Below, in pieces: positions 7,134-14,255 of a stretch of DNA of 15,737 nt. A program made the position numbers and the translations under genes. Origin of the DNA: Syntrophorhabdaceae bacterium (GTDB lineage: Bacteria > Desulfobacterota > Syntrophorhabdia > Syntrophorhabdales > Syntrophorhabdaceae). Every line of letters begins with the position of its first letter. The first letter of the stretch is position 1. The notes beneath the pieces were generated by a model. That model searched no databases. It saw only the letters and a list, made by a program, of their open reading frames with translations, and was not told the DNA's origin. The DNA lies in assembly GCA_026415015.1 (NCBI GenBank), contig JAOAHW010000016.1:1-15737 (forward strand). Direction: 5' to 3'.

Positions 7134-7529
7134 TTATAAGGGAAAGGCGTGCCTTAAGAGCCTGACTCTAAATTCATCAGGTATTCTTTTAGGTCTTCCC
7201 TGTCCATTGATGCATACCATGGTGGTCTCGATTTTTGTTGTTATCTTTTCATCCTTGAAGACTGTATGTTCAAGGATGAAATAGGCATTTTTCACCTCTT
7301 TAATAGATGTCTTTACAGTGATGAAATCACCGTATTTGATTTTTTCAATGAGGTCGAGGTGGACTGTTTTAACAATAATGTAGATATCCTGGTTTTGCCA
7401 TTCCATAAGGTCTATACCTATGGATAAGAGGTATTCAAACCATGATTTTTCAGCAAATTTGAGATAGTTGGCAAAGTATACCACACCCCCTGCATCTGTA
7501 TCCTGATAGTATATGCGGGTTTGATACAT
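7134..7529 (-). CDS. Acyl-CoA thioesterase, YbgC / 4-hydroxybenzoyl-CoA thioesterase family
   Basis: A 131-residue hot-dog-fold thioesterase. The N-terminus carries YYQDTDAGGVVYFANYLKFAE, the family signature; D12 corresponds to the catalytic Asp17 of 4-hydroxybenzoyl-CoA thioesterase. These enzymes hydrolyse short or aromatic acyl-CoAs in the cytoplasm, and YbgC members are often linked to envelope or fatty-acid metabolism. I place the start at 7529 (MYQTRIYY), where homologues begin. An in-frame TTG at 7571 would add 14 residues unlike the family, and a promoter-like site lies between the two. There is no Shine-Dalgarno at either. It is divergent from the MscS gene and convergent with the protease gene. 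Substrate unknown. Confidence 0.88.
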   Translation of the reverse strand: MYQTRIYYQDTDAGGVVYFANYLKFAEKSWFEYLLSIGIDLMEWQNQDIYIIVKTVHLDLIEKIKYGDFITVKTSIKEVKNAYFILEHTVFKDEKITTKIETTMVCINGQGRPKRIPDEFRVRLLRHAFPL

Positions 7530-7543
7530 GGATTTTACATAAC

Positions 7544-7571
7544 ATTTTATGCCGTATTTATCAATTATCAA
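7544..7571 (-). promoter_or_regulatory. Candidate promoter of the thioesterase gene
   Basis: On the minus strand TTGATA (7571-7566), a 16-base spacer and TAAAAT (7549-7544). Transcription would start about 7537-7536, leaving a leader of only about 7-8 bases before the ATG at 7529 and no room for a Shine-Dalgarno site. Confidence 0.4.
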
Positions 7572-7585
7572 TTTAAGGCCTTAAA
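7572..7585. repeat. Perfect 14-base palindrome between divergent genes
   Basis: TTTAAGGCCTTAAA lies in the intergenic region between the thioesterase (minus) and the MscS gene (plus), just upstream of the thioesterase -35 box. It could be an operator, but no regulator is suggested by the sequence. Confidence 0.4.
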
Positions 7586-7627
7586 ATAAACTTTTATAGT
7601 CAAGGGGTGTCTGGCAATAAAAAGACT

Positions 7628-7658
7628 TTGCTGTGACACACGAAATTTGATATATAAG
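7628..7658 (+). promoter_or_regulatory. Candidate promoter of the MscS gene
   Basis: TTGCTG (7628-7633), 17 bases, then TATATA (7651-7656) or the overlapping TATAAG (7653-7658). The start point would be about 7663-7665, downstream of the TTG at 7647 that opens the longest reading frame and 6-8 bases before the ATG at 7671. Confidence 0.35.
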
Positions 7659-7670
7659 TATCATTCAACA

Positions 7671-8585
7671 ATGAAGATAAAAGAGGCAATGGCTATTTTA
7701 AATCTGGAGACCCTTCTCCAGAGGACAATTGAATGGCTTCTCACGAGCGGACTCCGTATAATTCTTATCATTTTACTCTCATGGCTTCTCCTCAAACTTA
7801 CGAAAAAAATCTCTGAACGTTTTCTCAATTTTATCATAAGGCAGAAGGATGATGTGGAGTTTCAGAAGAGGACTCATACCTTGGGGACTATAGTGAGGTA
7901 TATCCTCATATTTGCCATATTATCTATTTCATCCATGACGATTTTAAAGGAGCTTGGTATAAACATCGGTCCTGTCCTTACTGCAGCAGGTATAGTTGGA
8001 TTAGCAGTTGGTTTTGGCGCCCAGAGCCTTGTAAAAGATGTGATAAGCGGTTTTTTTATGATACTGGAGGACCAGATAAGGGTAGGGGATGTAGTTGAGA
8101 TTGCAGGTAAGAGCGGGTTTGTCGAAAAGATTAGCCTGAAGACAACAGTCTTGAGGGATTTGGCAGGTAATGTCCACTGCGTCCCCAATGGGCTTATTCA
8201 GGTTGTAACCAATATGACCAAGGAGTATTCAAGGTATGTCTTTGATATAGGGGTTGCCTATAAGGAGGATGTAGACAGGGTTATAGGGGTAATAAAGGAG
8301 ATAGACGAAGATATGAGAAATGACCCTGATTTCAAAAATGATATAATAGAACCTATTGAGATACTCGGCCTTGACCAATTTGCAAGCTCATCTATAATTA
8401 TCAAGGCAAGGACTACTACCCTGCCCATAAAACAGTGGAGGGTAGGTAGGGAATTCAATAAAAGGCTAAAGAAGAGGTTCGATGAACTTGGCATTGAGAT
8501 ACCATTCCCCCATGTAACCCTTTTCATGGGCACAGATAAGCATGGCAATCAGCCACCTATAAAGATTGTAAAGGAAGACAAATAA
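7671..8585 (+). CDS. Small-conductance mechanosensitive channel, MscS family
   Basis: A 304-residue channel protein when started at the ATG at 7671. Three membrane segments are visible (about 27-43, 74-92, 103-130). The third carries the Gly/Ala-rich pore helix AAGIVGLAVGFGAQSLVKDVISG at 105-127, the hallmark of MscS. The beta domain follows with IRVGDVVEIAGKSGFVEKI and LRDLAGNVHCVPNGLI, then the alpha/beta cytoplasmic vestibule ending near IEIPFPH. The channel opens under membrane tension and releases solutes during osmotic downshock. The longest frame begins with TTG at 7647, but a promoter-like site overlaps it; another ATG at 7689 has AGAGG only 2 bases away, too close. The start is therefore uncertain by a few residues. 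The gene stands alone. Confidence 0.94.
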   Translation: MKIKEAMAILNLETLLQRTIEWLLTSGLRIILIILLSWLLLKLTKKISERFLNFIIRQKDDVEFQKRTHTLGTIVRYILIFAILSISSMTILKELGINIGPVLTAAGIVGLAVGFGAQSLVKDVISGFFMILEDQIRVGDVVEIAGKSGFVEKISLKTTVLRDLAGNVHCVPNGLIQVVTNMTKEYSRYVFDIGVAYKEDVDRVIGVIKEIDEDMRNDPDFKNDIIEPIEILGLDQFASSSIIIKARTTTLPIKQWRVGREFNKRLKKRFDELGIEIPFPHVTLFMGTDKHGNQPPIKIVKEDK

Positions 8586-8604
8586 TCATGTTTTTTGATA
8601 AAAA

Positions 8605-8622
8605 TTTTGCCTTAAGGCAAAA
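8605..8622. repeat. Perfect 18-base palindrome between the MscS and ATPase genes
   Basis: TTTTGCCTTAAGGCAAAA reads the same on both strands and lies just upstream of the -35 box of the ATPase gene. As RNA it could fold with a TTAA loop, but no T tract follows on either strand, so it is a poor terminator; an operator is equally possible. Confidence 0.5.
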
Positions 8623-8626
8623 AAAA

Positions 8627-8655
8627 TTGTGATAATTTTTGCTTTGTGGTAAAAT
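8627..8655 (+). promoter_or_regulatory. Promoter of the ATPase/HDAC-like gene pair
   Basis: TTGTGA (8627-8632), a 17-base spacer and TAAAAT (8650-8655). The expected start point (8661-8663) coincides with the ATG at 8663, so the mRNA would be leaderless; no Shine-Dalgarno site exists before that ATG. Confidence 0.6.
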
Positions 8656-8662
8656 TAATCAT

Positions 8663-9829
8663 ATGTTTGTCGAACGCTATCTAAAACAACCCATTGCCAT
8701 TGACCTTAAAGAAAAGATGGTCTTTATATCTGGTCCAAGACAGGTAGGCAAGACTACCCTTGCAAAAACTTTTCTCACAGACAAAAGTGACCGATACTTT
8801 AACTGGGACAACCGAGATGATAGAAGGGAGATTCTTTCTGCAAGATGGCCTGCTGAAAATGCAATAATTATATTTGATGAGTTACATAAATATAAAAACT
8901 GGAAGGGCTGGATAAAAGGCGAATATGATAAAAATGGTGACAGAATACATTTTTTGATTACAGGCAGTGCAAGGTTGGATATCTACAGAAAAGGGGGTGA
9001 TTCTTTACAGGGAAGATATCATGCCCATAGACTCCATGGCTTTTCAGTAGGAGAATTATCAAATATAAAATCAAATATTGAGATAGGCAGAGAAATAGAT
9101 TTTCCCTCATCTTTTGATCAAAACCTTTTAATCTCTCTTTTCCATTATGGTCCTTTCCCTGAACCGTTTTTGAAGCAGAATGAGAGGTATTTAAGGCGGT
9201 GGCAGAGGGAACGGATTGATAGGTTCTTCCGTGAGGATGTGAGAGACCTTGAAAGTATAAGAGACCTATCTTCAATGGAATTACTGGCAGATATGCTCAA
9301 AGAGAGGGTAGGGAGTCCGTTTTCCTTCCAGTCGCTCAGAGAAGACCTCGAGGTAAGTCATAAAGCTATCTCTCATTGGATTGATGTATTCGAGCGATTA
9401 TATTTTTGCTTTATAGTACCGCCTTTTACAGGAAGTAAAATCCGTTCCCTTAAAAAGCTACCAAAACTATATCTCTGGGACTGGTCTACTATTGACGATA
9501 AGGGTGCAAGATTTGAGAACCTTGTTGCATGTCATCTATTGAAGATGAAGCATGCCCTAGAGGACCAAGAGGGTTTTGAAATAGGACTTTATTATCTAAG
9601 GGATACATCAAAGAGAGAGGTTGATTTTCTCATTACAAATGAAGACAAACCTTGGTTTGCAGTAGAGTGTAAATATAGTAAAAGCAACGCCAGCCCTTCA
9701 CTTTTTTATTTTGGTGAGCGGTTAAGCATCCCTTACCTCTATCAGGTAAGCCTTGAAGGGGAAGACGATGTGTATGACGGAAGGGTTAGGGTTATGCCTG
9801 CAGCAAAGTTTTTGGGTAGCCTCCCTTAA
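8663..9829 (+). CDS. AAA-type ATPase with C-terminal DUF4143 domain
   Basis: A 388-residue protein of the AAA_14/DUF4143 family. Walker A is GPRQVGKT (24-31), Walker B IIIFDELHK (68-76), and a sensor-like ITGSARLD (99-106) follows. The C-terminal DUF4143 part has EVDFLI and AVECKYS, arranged like the Asp...Glu-x-Lys core of a PD-(D/E)xK nuclease fold. Family members are widespread, often mobile or multi-copy, and their role is unknown; links to toxin-antitoxin or stress systems have been proposed. I use the ATG at 8663 rather than the TTG at 8639, because the latter lies upstream of the predicted -10 box. The HDAC-like gene follows after 21 bases and is likely co-transcribed. Confidence 0.92.
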   Translation: MFVERYLKQPIAIDLKEKMVFISGPRQVGKTTLAKTFLTDKSDRYFNWDNRDDRREILSARWPAENAIIIFDELHKYKNWKGWIKGEYDKNGDRIHFLITGSARLDIYRKGGDSLQGRYHAHRLHGFSVGELSNIKSNIEIGREIDFPSSFDQNLLISLFHYGPFPEPFLKQNERYLRRWQRERIDRFFREDVRDLESIRDLSSMELLADMLKERVGSPFSFQSLREDLEVSHKAISHWIDVFERLYFCFIVPPFTGSKIRSLKKLPKLYLWDWSTIDDKGARFENLVACHLLKMKHALEDQEGFEIGLYYLRDTSKREVDFLITNEDKPWFAVECKYSKSNASPSLFYFGERLSIPYLYQVSLEGEDDVYDGRVRVMPAAKFLGSLP

Positions 9830-9850
9830 TGAAAATAAGGAGATATAGAT

Positions 9851-10687
9851 ATGAAAACAGGGATTTTTTTTCATGAGGAATTCAAAAATAGAGACTGGCC
9901 TGTGATTGGAGACAAGTTCAGAAATTTCCCTGATGTATTAAAAGATGTATTAAAACTGCCGAATGTGGCGTATTTTGAGTCAAAACCAGTAAGAGAAGAG
10001 ATACTCTTAAATACCCATACCCATAGCTATATTCAGGAGGTAAAAAGAAGCTGGTATTACAGGGGTGCAACCCTTGCTGTTGGTGGATGCGTTGAGGCAG
10101 GGGAGAAGATAGCAAGGGGTGAGCTAAAAAATGCCCTTGTGTTTTCAGTCGGTGCTGGTCATCACTCAGGGCCTTCATCAGGTTGGGGAGGCACATACCT
10201 ATCCTGCTCTGGTCCAACAATAAAATATGTAAGAAAGATAACAGGTCATAGTAGATTTGCCATACTTGACACAGACTGTCACCACGGTGATGGGACTCGC
10301 GCTGTCTTTGAGAACGATTATGATGTGCTCCATGTGTGTTTTTGTAGTTATAACAATGTGATAGAGAATGGAACAAAGATAGATGTGGATGTCTGGGGCA
10401 GGATAACAGACGAGGAATACTTAAATAAAGTCCGCTCTGAATTTATACCCAGGGCAGAAAAATTCAAGCCTTTTATGATACTCCACAACCTCGGGCATGA
10501 CACTGCCCAGGGCGACTATGGAGACATTGGACTAACAAGGGATTTTTATTTAGAGCTTGTAAGGGAAATCAAATCATGTGCAGAAAGGATATGTGAAGGC
10601 AGATATCTTATTATCACCCATGGAGGGTACAGGGCTGACAATGCAGAGTATATATTTCCAAAAGTAGTGGAGATCCTTGCATCGTAA
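9851..10687 (+). CDS. Histone deacetylase-family (acetoin utilisation/acetylpolyamine amidohydrolase-like) hydrolase
   Basis: A 278-residue arginase/deacetylase-fold protein, shorter than the usual 300-375. Catalytic parts are all present: the His pair H104-H105 in GAGHHSGP, Zn ligands D142 and H144 in DTDCHHGDGT, the third ligand D216 in NLGHD, and the transition-state Tyr Y260 in HGGY. The loop that in relatives carries a PGTG-like glycine turn is replaced by SYNNVIENGT, and the N-terminal HPE-type region is reduced. Bacterial members deacetylate polyamines, small amides or proteins in the cytoplasm; which applies here cannot be read. AAGGAG (9837-9842) precedes the ATG by 8 bases. It is probably the second gene of an operon with the DUF4143 ATPase, though no functional link is known. 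Confidence 0.9.
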   Translation: MKTGIFFHEEFKNRDWPVIGDKFRNFPDVLKDVLKLPNVAYFESKPVREEILLNTHTHSYIQEVKRSWYYRGATLAVGGCVEAGEKIARGELKNALVFSVGAGHHSGPSSGWGGTYLSCSGPTIKYVRKITGHSRFAILDTDCHHGDGTRAVFENDYDVLHVCFCSYNNVIENGTKIDVDVWGRITDEEYLNKVRSEFIPRAEKFKPFMILHNLGHDTAQGDYGDIGLTRDFYLELVREIKSCAERICEGRYLIITHGGYRADNAEYIFPKVVEILAS

Positions 10688-10798
10688 TCTTAATCTTCAG
10701 AGTGTATGCACAAAAGCATTTTACCCAATAGGTCTCGTTTATGCCTGTTGATTATTGTTTATGAGCTATCCTTTATTGTTACAATTTTCAAGATATTG

Positions 10799-10807
10799 TG
10801 GTAATAT
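10799..10807 (+). promoter_or_regulatory. Extended -10 promoter of the small zinc-ribbon gene
   Basis: TGGTAATAT, an extended -10 (TGn plus TAATAT), ends 5 bases before the ATG at 10813, so the transcript would start at or next to the start codon. A clear -35 is absent (TTGTTA at 10776 is 20 bases away). From 10688 to here I see no other feature. Confidence 0.45.
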
Positions 10808-10812
10808 AGGCC

Positions 10813-10959
10813 ATGATACATATCCTTGCTGCATTAGCATCAGTACTCCATATATATAAAAAATGTCCTAAGTGCGGTAATTATCAAAAGTTTGAAGGCA
10901 AGAAAAAGGGTGATACAGTTGAGTGTAAACGCTGTAAAAATAAATTTGTTTTAAAATAA
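10813..10959 (+). CDS. Small zinc-ribbon protein (48 residues)
   Basis: The ATG at 10813 opens a 48-codon frame. After a short hydrophobic stretch (MIHILAALASVLHIY) come two CxxC knuckles, CPKCG at 18-22 and CKRC at 38-41, sixteen residues apart, ending in KNKFVLK. This is the layout of a single treble-clef/zinc-ribbon, and the rest is Lys-rich, suggesting binding to nucleic acid or a protein partner. It has an extended -10 box immediately upstream and no Shine-Dalgarno site. I do not recognise a named family. Spacing of the Cys pairs and the promoter make a real gene likely. Confidence 0.65.
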   Translation: MIHILAALASVLHIYKKCPKCGNYQKFEGKKKGDTVECKRCKNKFVLK

Positions 10960-10989
10960 CTTGCCTGAGAAAATTTATCAGTCTTAAAA

Positions 10990-11002
10990 AAATCTTAGAT
11001 TT
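10990..11002 (-). terminator. Weak terminator-like hairpin at the end of the antiporter gene
   Basis: On the minus strand AAATC-TAA-GATTT is followed by TTTTAAG, overlapping the stop codon of the antiporter gene. The 5-pair stem is AT-rich, so efficiency is doubtful. Confidence 0.25.
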
Positions 11003-13151
11003 AAAGAACAGAGTTTTTTATCTTCTCAACAGCCTCTGGTGTCCCGATAACAAGTAGCCTATCACCGCCTTGTATAATATCATTGCCTTTAGGCAACTTT
11101 ATGGTCTCCTCATCCCTCATAATACCAATTACTGTTGTGGAGTGTCTCTTCCTGAACTTTAGTTCAGCAAGGGATTTACCAACAGCAGGCGAATGAGGAG
11201 ATACCTCTATCTCTGCTGTTGCAAATCTCTTAGGTGAAATAGCTGGTTCATGTTGCTCTATCTCCTGGAGTATATCCTCTGCGTGCCTGATTGCTGAATG
11301 GTCTCCCACCATGACAACCCTATCTCCAGGGAAAAGCTGGAAATCAGGGTCAGGTTCAAGATATACCCGTCCTGCCCTGCTTACTGCAACAATAGTTATC
11401 CCTGTAAGATTACGGATGTCTGTATCCTTTATTTTATGGCCTGCAAAGACAGAGCCTTTTTTTAACCTCATCTCTTTTATGGCAAGGGGTAGATCAATAT
11501 CTTTAGGAAAAAGGTCCATGGCCTCAGTGAGTGAGTCTGCTGCCTCTTCTGAGGCATCTATAAATGGTTTTAAAACAACATGGGCACCTTTTGAATAGTA
11601 TAATTGCGTCTCTTCCTCGTCTGTGGCAGTTAGTGCAATCTTACCATCATATCTGCGTTCTTTCAGGAGATGCAATATAGTCATGTTAAGATCCCTATCC
11701 CTTACAGTGCTTACTACCCACGATGAACAATTAAGAGGCAGGTTATCAATAAACTCAGGGTCACCTACATCACCAAAGAGTACAGGTATCCCCATAGAAT
11801 GCCATATCTGGAGTGCCTGAGGGTCAAAATCAATACCGGCTATTCGTTTTTTTCTCTCTATGAGGTGTCTTGCTATGCTGCTCCCATAATTACCTAGCCC
11901 AATAATTAGCATGTCTACCTCTGGGAGTTCGCATGTCCCAGGTGTTATGTCTTCTCGATACGGGTGTCGGCGCTCAAAAAATTTAAGAAATGGCCCAAGC
12001 CACCGGTATAAAACACCTGAATATATAATCATATAGCTTGAAAGGCAGATGGTTATAACACCCACGAGGGTTACAAGGCTCATAGCCTCCATATTTATAT
12101 GACCAAGACTCAAGCCCAGGGCAGCAAGTATGAGAGAAAACTCGCTAATCTGGGCTACTGTGAGACCTGCCATAAACCCTGTTCTACGCCTATATCCCAT
12201 AAAACCCATGATTGCCATAACAATAAGGGGGTTTCCTATTAGAACGAAAAGGGACAGGTATATGGCATTGTGTATCTGGGGTCCTGCTATGGATATATCA
12301 AGACGAGAACCAAGGTCTATGAAAAAGAATAAGAGAAGGAAATCGCGGACACTTACAAGCCTTGCTGCTATGGCCTCTCTGTATCCAGTAGAGGCAAGGG
12401 ATACACCGCCCAGAAATGCCCCTACTTCTTTACTAAAACCAAGATAATCCCCTATTGCACTTAGTGTGACTGCCCAGGCAATGGCAAATAAGACAAGGAG
12501 TTCTTGATTGAATGCAAGAAGCCTTGTAACTTTAGGCAATACAAAACGCATGAGAAGACCTATTGCAACAAGAAGACCTATACCTTTTCCTGCAATCAAG
12601 AGAATCTTTCCCAGGGTTGCATCAGTGGAGCTTGACCCTCCTCCTATGGCAGTAAGCATAATCATGGCAAGGATGGCAACTATGTCCTGGACAATAAGGA
12701 AACCCACAGCAATCCTGCCGTGGAGGGCATCAATCTCTTTTTTATCAGAGAGGAGCTTGACAATAATGATGGTGCTTGAGAATGTGAGCGCCACTGATAT
12801 GTACAGGGAACCAATGACAGAGAATCCCATAAAATATGCAATAATAAAACCAAAAAGGGTGGTGAATATAATCTGTCCCAATCCTGTTGCCAATGCCACA
12901 GGGCCTGTGGTGCGGATGAGTCTTAAATCGAGTCGGAGGCCCACTACAAAAAGTAGAAGAGATATACCTATCTGGGCAAGGAGTTCCACCTGTTCATGGC
13001 TTTTAATGAGTGAAAACCACGAGGGGCCAGATAATACACCGGTGACAAGAAAGGCAATAATAAGGGGCTGCCGCAAGACCATAACAATGATACCAATGAT
13101 TGCTGCAAGACCAAGTATGACTGCTATCTCATAGAAAACCTTTTCATACAT
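11001..13151 (-). CDS. CPA2-family monovalent cation:proton antiporter with TrkA-N and two TrkA-C domains (KefB/YbaL-like)
   Basis: A 716-residue inner-membrane transporter. Residues 1-385 hold about 12 membrane segments of the Na+/H+ exchanger fold, including LRQPLIIAFLVTGVLSGP, LLLFVVGLRLD and the Q155-D156 pair (FLIVQD) typical of CPA2/Kef proteins. A cytosolic TrkA-N (RCK) domain follows at about 411-545 with the nucleotide-binding GLGNYGSSIARHL and a downstream acidic IDFD. Two TrkA-C domains come last (about 555-632 and 643-716, both with GD-R-V/L-x-V-G endings). Nucleotide or redox state sensed by RCK domains usually gates such K+ or Na+ exchange. Two TrkA-C copies in one chain are more than classical KefB/KefC have. 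AAGG lies 9 bases before the ATG. Monocistronic; ion specificity is not predictable. Confidence 0.94.
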   Translation of the reverse strand: MYEKVFYEIAVILGLAAIIGIIVMVLRQPLIIAFLVTGVLSGPSWFSLIKSHEQVELLAQIGISLLLFVVGLRLDLRLIRTTGPVALATGLGQIIFTTLFGFIIAYFMGFSVIGSLYISVALTFSSTIIIVKLLSDKKEIDALHGRIAVGFLIVQDIVAILAMIMLTAIGGGSSSTDATLGKILLIAGKGIGLLVAIGLLMRFVLPKVTRLLAFNQELLVLFAIAWAVTLSAIGDYLGFSKEVGAFLGGVSLASTGYREAIAARLVSVRDFLLLFFFIDLGSRLDISIAGPQIHNAIYLSLFVLIGNPLIVMAIMGFMGYRRRTGFMAGLTVAQISEFSLILAALGLSLGHINMEAMSLVTLVGVITICLSSYMIIYSGVLYRWLGPFLKFFERRHPYREDITPGTCELPEVDMLIIGLGNYGSSIARHLIERKKRIAGIDFDPQALQIWHSMGIPVLFGDVGDPEFIDNLPLNCSSWVVSTVRDRDLNMTILHLLKERRYDGKIALTATDEEETQLYYSKGAHVVLKPFIDASEEAADSLTEAMDLFPKDIDLPLAIKEMRLKKGSVFAGHKIKDTDIRNLTGITIVAVSRAGRVYLEPDPDFQLFPGDRVVMVGDHSAIRHAEDILQEIEQHEPAISPKRFATAEIEVSPHSPAVGKSLAELKFRKRHSTTVIGIMRDEETIKLPKGNDIIQGGDRLLVIGTPEAVEKIKNSVL

Positions 13152-13221
13152 ATATAGTAACCTTATAAATTTTTTTAAAATCTATTAACCAGTATGTCAC
13201 GCAAGATAAAGGGTTGTCAAT

Positions 13222-13276
13222 ATGAGACCTTTATAAAAGTATCATACTTTGTGCAAATCCATGAGACCCTTAAGGG
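13222..13276. repeat. Cluster of short repeats upstream of the antiporter gene
   Basis: Direct repeats ATGAGACC at 13222-13229 and 13261-13268, an inverted repeat AAAGTAT-C-ATACTTT at 13236-13250 between them, and the palindrome CCCTTAAGGG at 13267-13276. They lie 70-125 bases upstream of the antiporter start and may be operator sites, but no known motif is matched. Confidence 0.35.
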
Positions 13277-13284
13277 ATAATAAG

Positions 13285-13308
13285 AAAAAATCAGGCTTTT
13301 GATTTTTT
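13285..13308 (+). terminator. AT-rich hairpin with T tract
   Basis: AAAAAATCA (13285-13293) pairs with TGATTTTTT (13300-13308) across a 6-base loop. It looks like a weak terminator on the plus strand, yet no plus-strand gene lies upstream, so its role is unclear. Confidence 0.25.
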
Positions 13309-13338
13309 TGTTAGGTGTATATACAAGAATTAGAAAAA

Positions 13339-13347
13339 TGATATAAT
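13339..13347 (+). promoter_or_regulatory. Extended -10 promoter candidate with a long leader to the DUF4126 gene
   Basis: TGATATAAT is a perfect extended -10 box. Transcription from about 13354 would give a leader of roughly 180 bases before the ATG at 13534, in contrast to the very short leaders elsewhere in the window. No good -35 is seen. Confidence 0.45.
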
Positions 13348-13439
13348 GTAATGATAATAGTTATTTGAAAGTGTTTGACCATGGCCAAATGACTTATTGT
13401 TGTGATTGTAGGGAAGACAATATCAATAAAAACAGGGTT

Positions 13440-13483
13440 TTAGGTTTAGACCTAACTAACAATCGGTTACATGGAATGAACCG
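13440..13483 (+). other. Two adjacent hairpins in the DUF4126 leader
   Basis: TTAGGT-TTAG-ACCTAA (13440-13455) and CGGTT-10 bases-AACCG (13464-13483). They could be part of a structured leader, but match no riboswitch class I recognise. A 37-residue Cys-rich frame (13389-13502) overlaps them; I do not call it a gene. Confidence 0.3.
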
Positions 13484-13533
13484 CTGCGTGTCCTGGTGGT
13501 AAATTGGGTTCTTAGCCAGAAAAAGGGGGCTTT

Positions 13534-14103
13534 ATGGAGACGCTACTTGGCCTTATCGTCGGTGTAGGCCTGAGTGCTGCTTGTGGCTTTCGGGTCTTTG
13601 TACCACTTCTTGGGATGAGCATTGCGGCCCTATCAGGACACATCACGCTTTCGCCTAACTTTGCCTGGATCGGGACATGGATTGCTCTGGTTGCCTTCTC
13701 CGTAGCCACCATCCTTGAAATAGCAACTTACTACCTTCCGTGGGTAGACAATATGATGGACGCTATTATGACGCCAGCCGCAGTTGTCGCTGGAATTATT
13801 GTGACAGCATCCATGATTGAAGACATATCGCCATTTCTTAAATGGTCTCTTGCTATTATAGTTGGTGGTGGTGTTGCAGCGATAGTCCAAGGGGGGACTG
13901 TTATCCTGAGATATGGTTCATCGGGTTTAACTGGCGGTCTTGCCAATCACACGGTCTCTACCATTGAGATGATATTATCTATACTCGTCACTATCCTTGC
14001 GATGGTACTTCCTATTCTTTGCCTTATCGCTGTGGTGTGGATATGCTATAAAATGATACGTAAGATAGCGACCTCGACTCTGTTCAAGAGGCTTTTCACA
14101 TAA
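13534..14103 (+). CDS. DUF4126 family membrane protein
   Basis: A 189-residue protein with four to five hydrophobic segments and the DUF4126 signatures GLSAACGFRVFVPLLGMS near the N-terminus and ATYYLPWVDNMMDAIMTPAAVVAG in the middle, then GLANHTVSTIE before the last membrane segments. The function of the family is unknown; it is an integral membrane protein. GGGGG at 13525-13529 provides the ribosome site. Base composition is visibly richer in G+C and CG steps than the flanks, and two of its four arginines use CGN codons, whereas neighbours use nearly only AGR. With tRNA-Thr next to it, acquisition by transfer is possible, but I found no integrase or direct repeats. Confidence 0.88.
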   Translation: METLLGLIVGVGLSAACGFRVFVPLLGMSIAALSGHITLSPNFAWIGTWIALVAFSVATILEIATYYLPWVDNMMDAIMTPAAVVAGIIVTASMIEDISPFLKWSLAIIVGGGVAAIVQGGTVILRYGSSGLTGGLANHTVSTIEMILSILVTILAMVLPILCLIAVVWICYKMIRKIATSTLFKRLFT

Positions 14104-14175
14104 CATGAATTGGTTTAAAAAAGGCTAACAACTCGGAAAATAAATATGCTGGGGTATTATGTTCCCTTTAATATT

Positions 14176-14247
14176 AGCCGACGGTGGGATTTGAACCCAC
14201 GGCCTGCTCATTACGAGTGAGCTGCTCTGCCACTGAGCTACGTCGGC
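14176..14247 (-). tRNA. tRNA-Thr (anticodon CGT)
   Basis: The minus strand folds as a complete cloverleaf: acceptor GCCGACG/CGTCGGC, D arm GCTC-AGTGGCA-GAGC, anticodon arm GCTCA-CTCGTAA-TGAGC with anticodon CGT (codon ACG), variable AGGCC, and T arm GTGGG-TTCAAAT-CCCAC. CCA is not encoded; the discriminator base is T (14176). The sequence strongly resembles the threonine CGU tRNA of other bacteria. Confidence 0.95.
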
Positions 14248-14255
14248 ATTATCTA

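Noticed and set aside
12508..13134. Open plus-strand frame of 208 codons opposite the antiporter gene
   Set aside because: The translation is Arg/Met/Pro-rich, has no domain, and mirrors the transmembrane codons of the real minus-strand gene.
13389..13502. 37-residue frame with CCDC and ending in CVSWW
   Set aside because: Cys-rich and intriguing, but it has no ribosome site and overlaps predicted hairpins; mentioned only as a possible leader peptide or remnant.
14104..14247. Integrated element using tRNA-Thr as attachment site
   Set aside because: No copy of the tRNA 3' end was found near the other side of the DUF4126 gene, and there is no integrase in the window.
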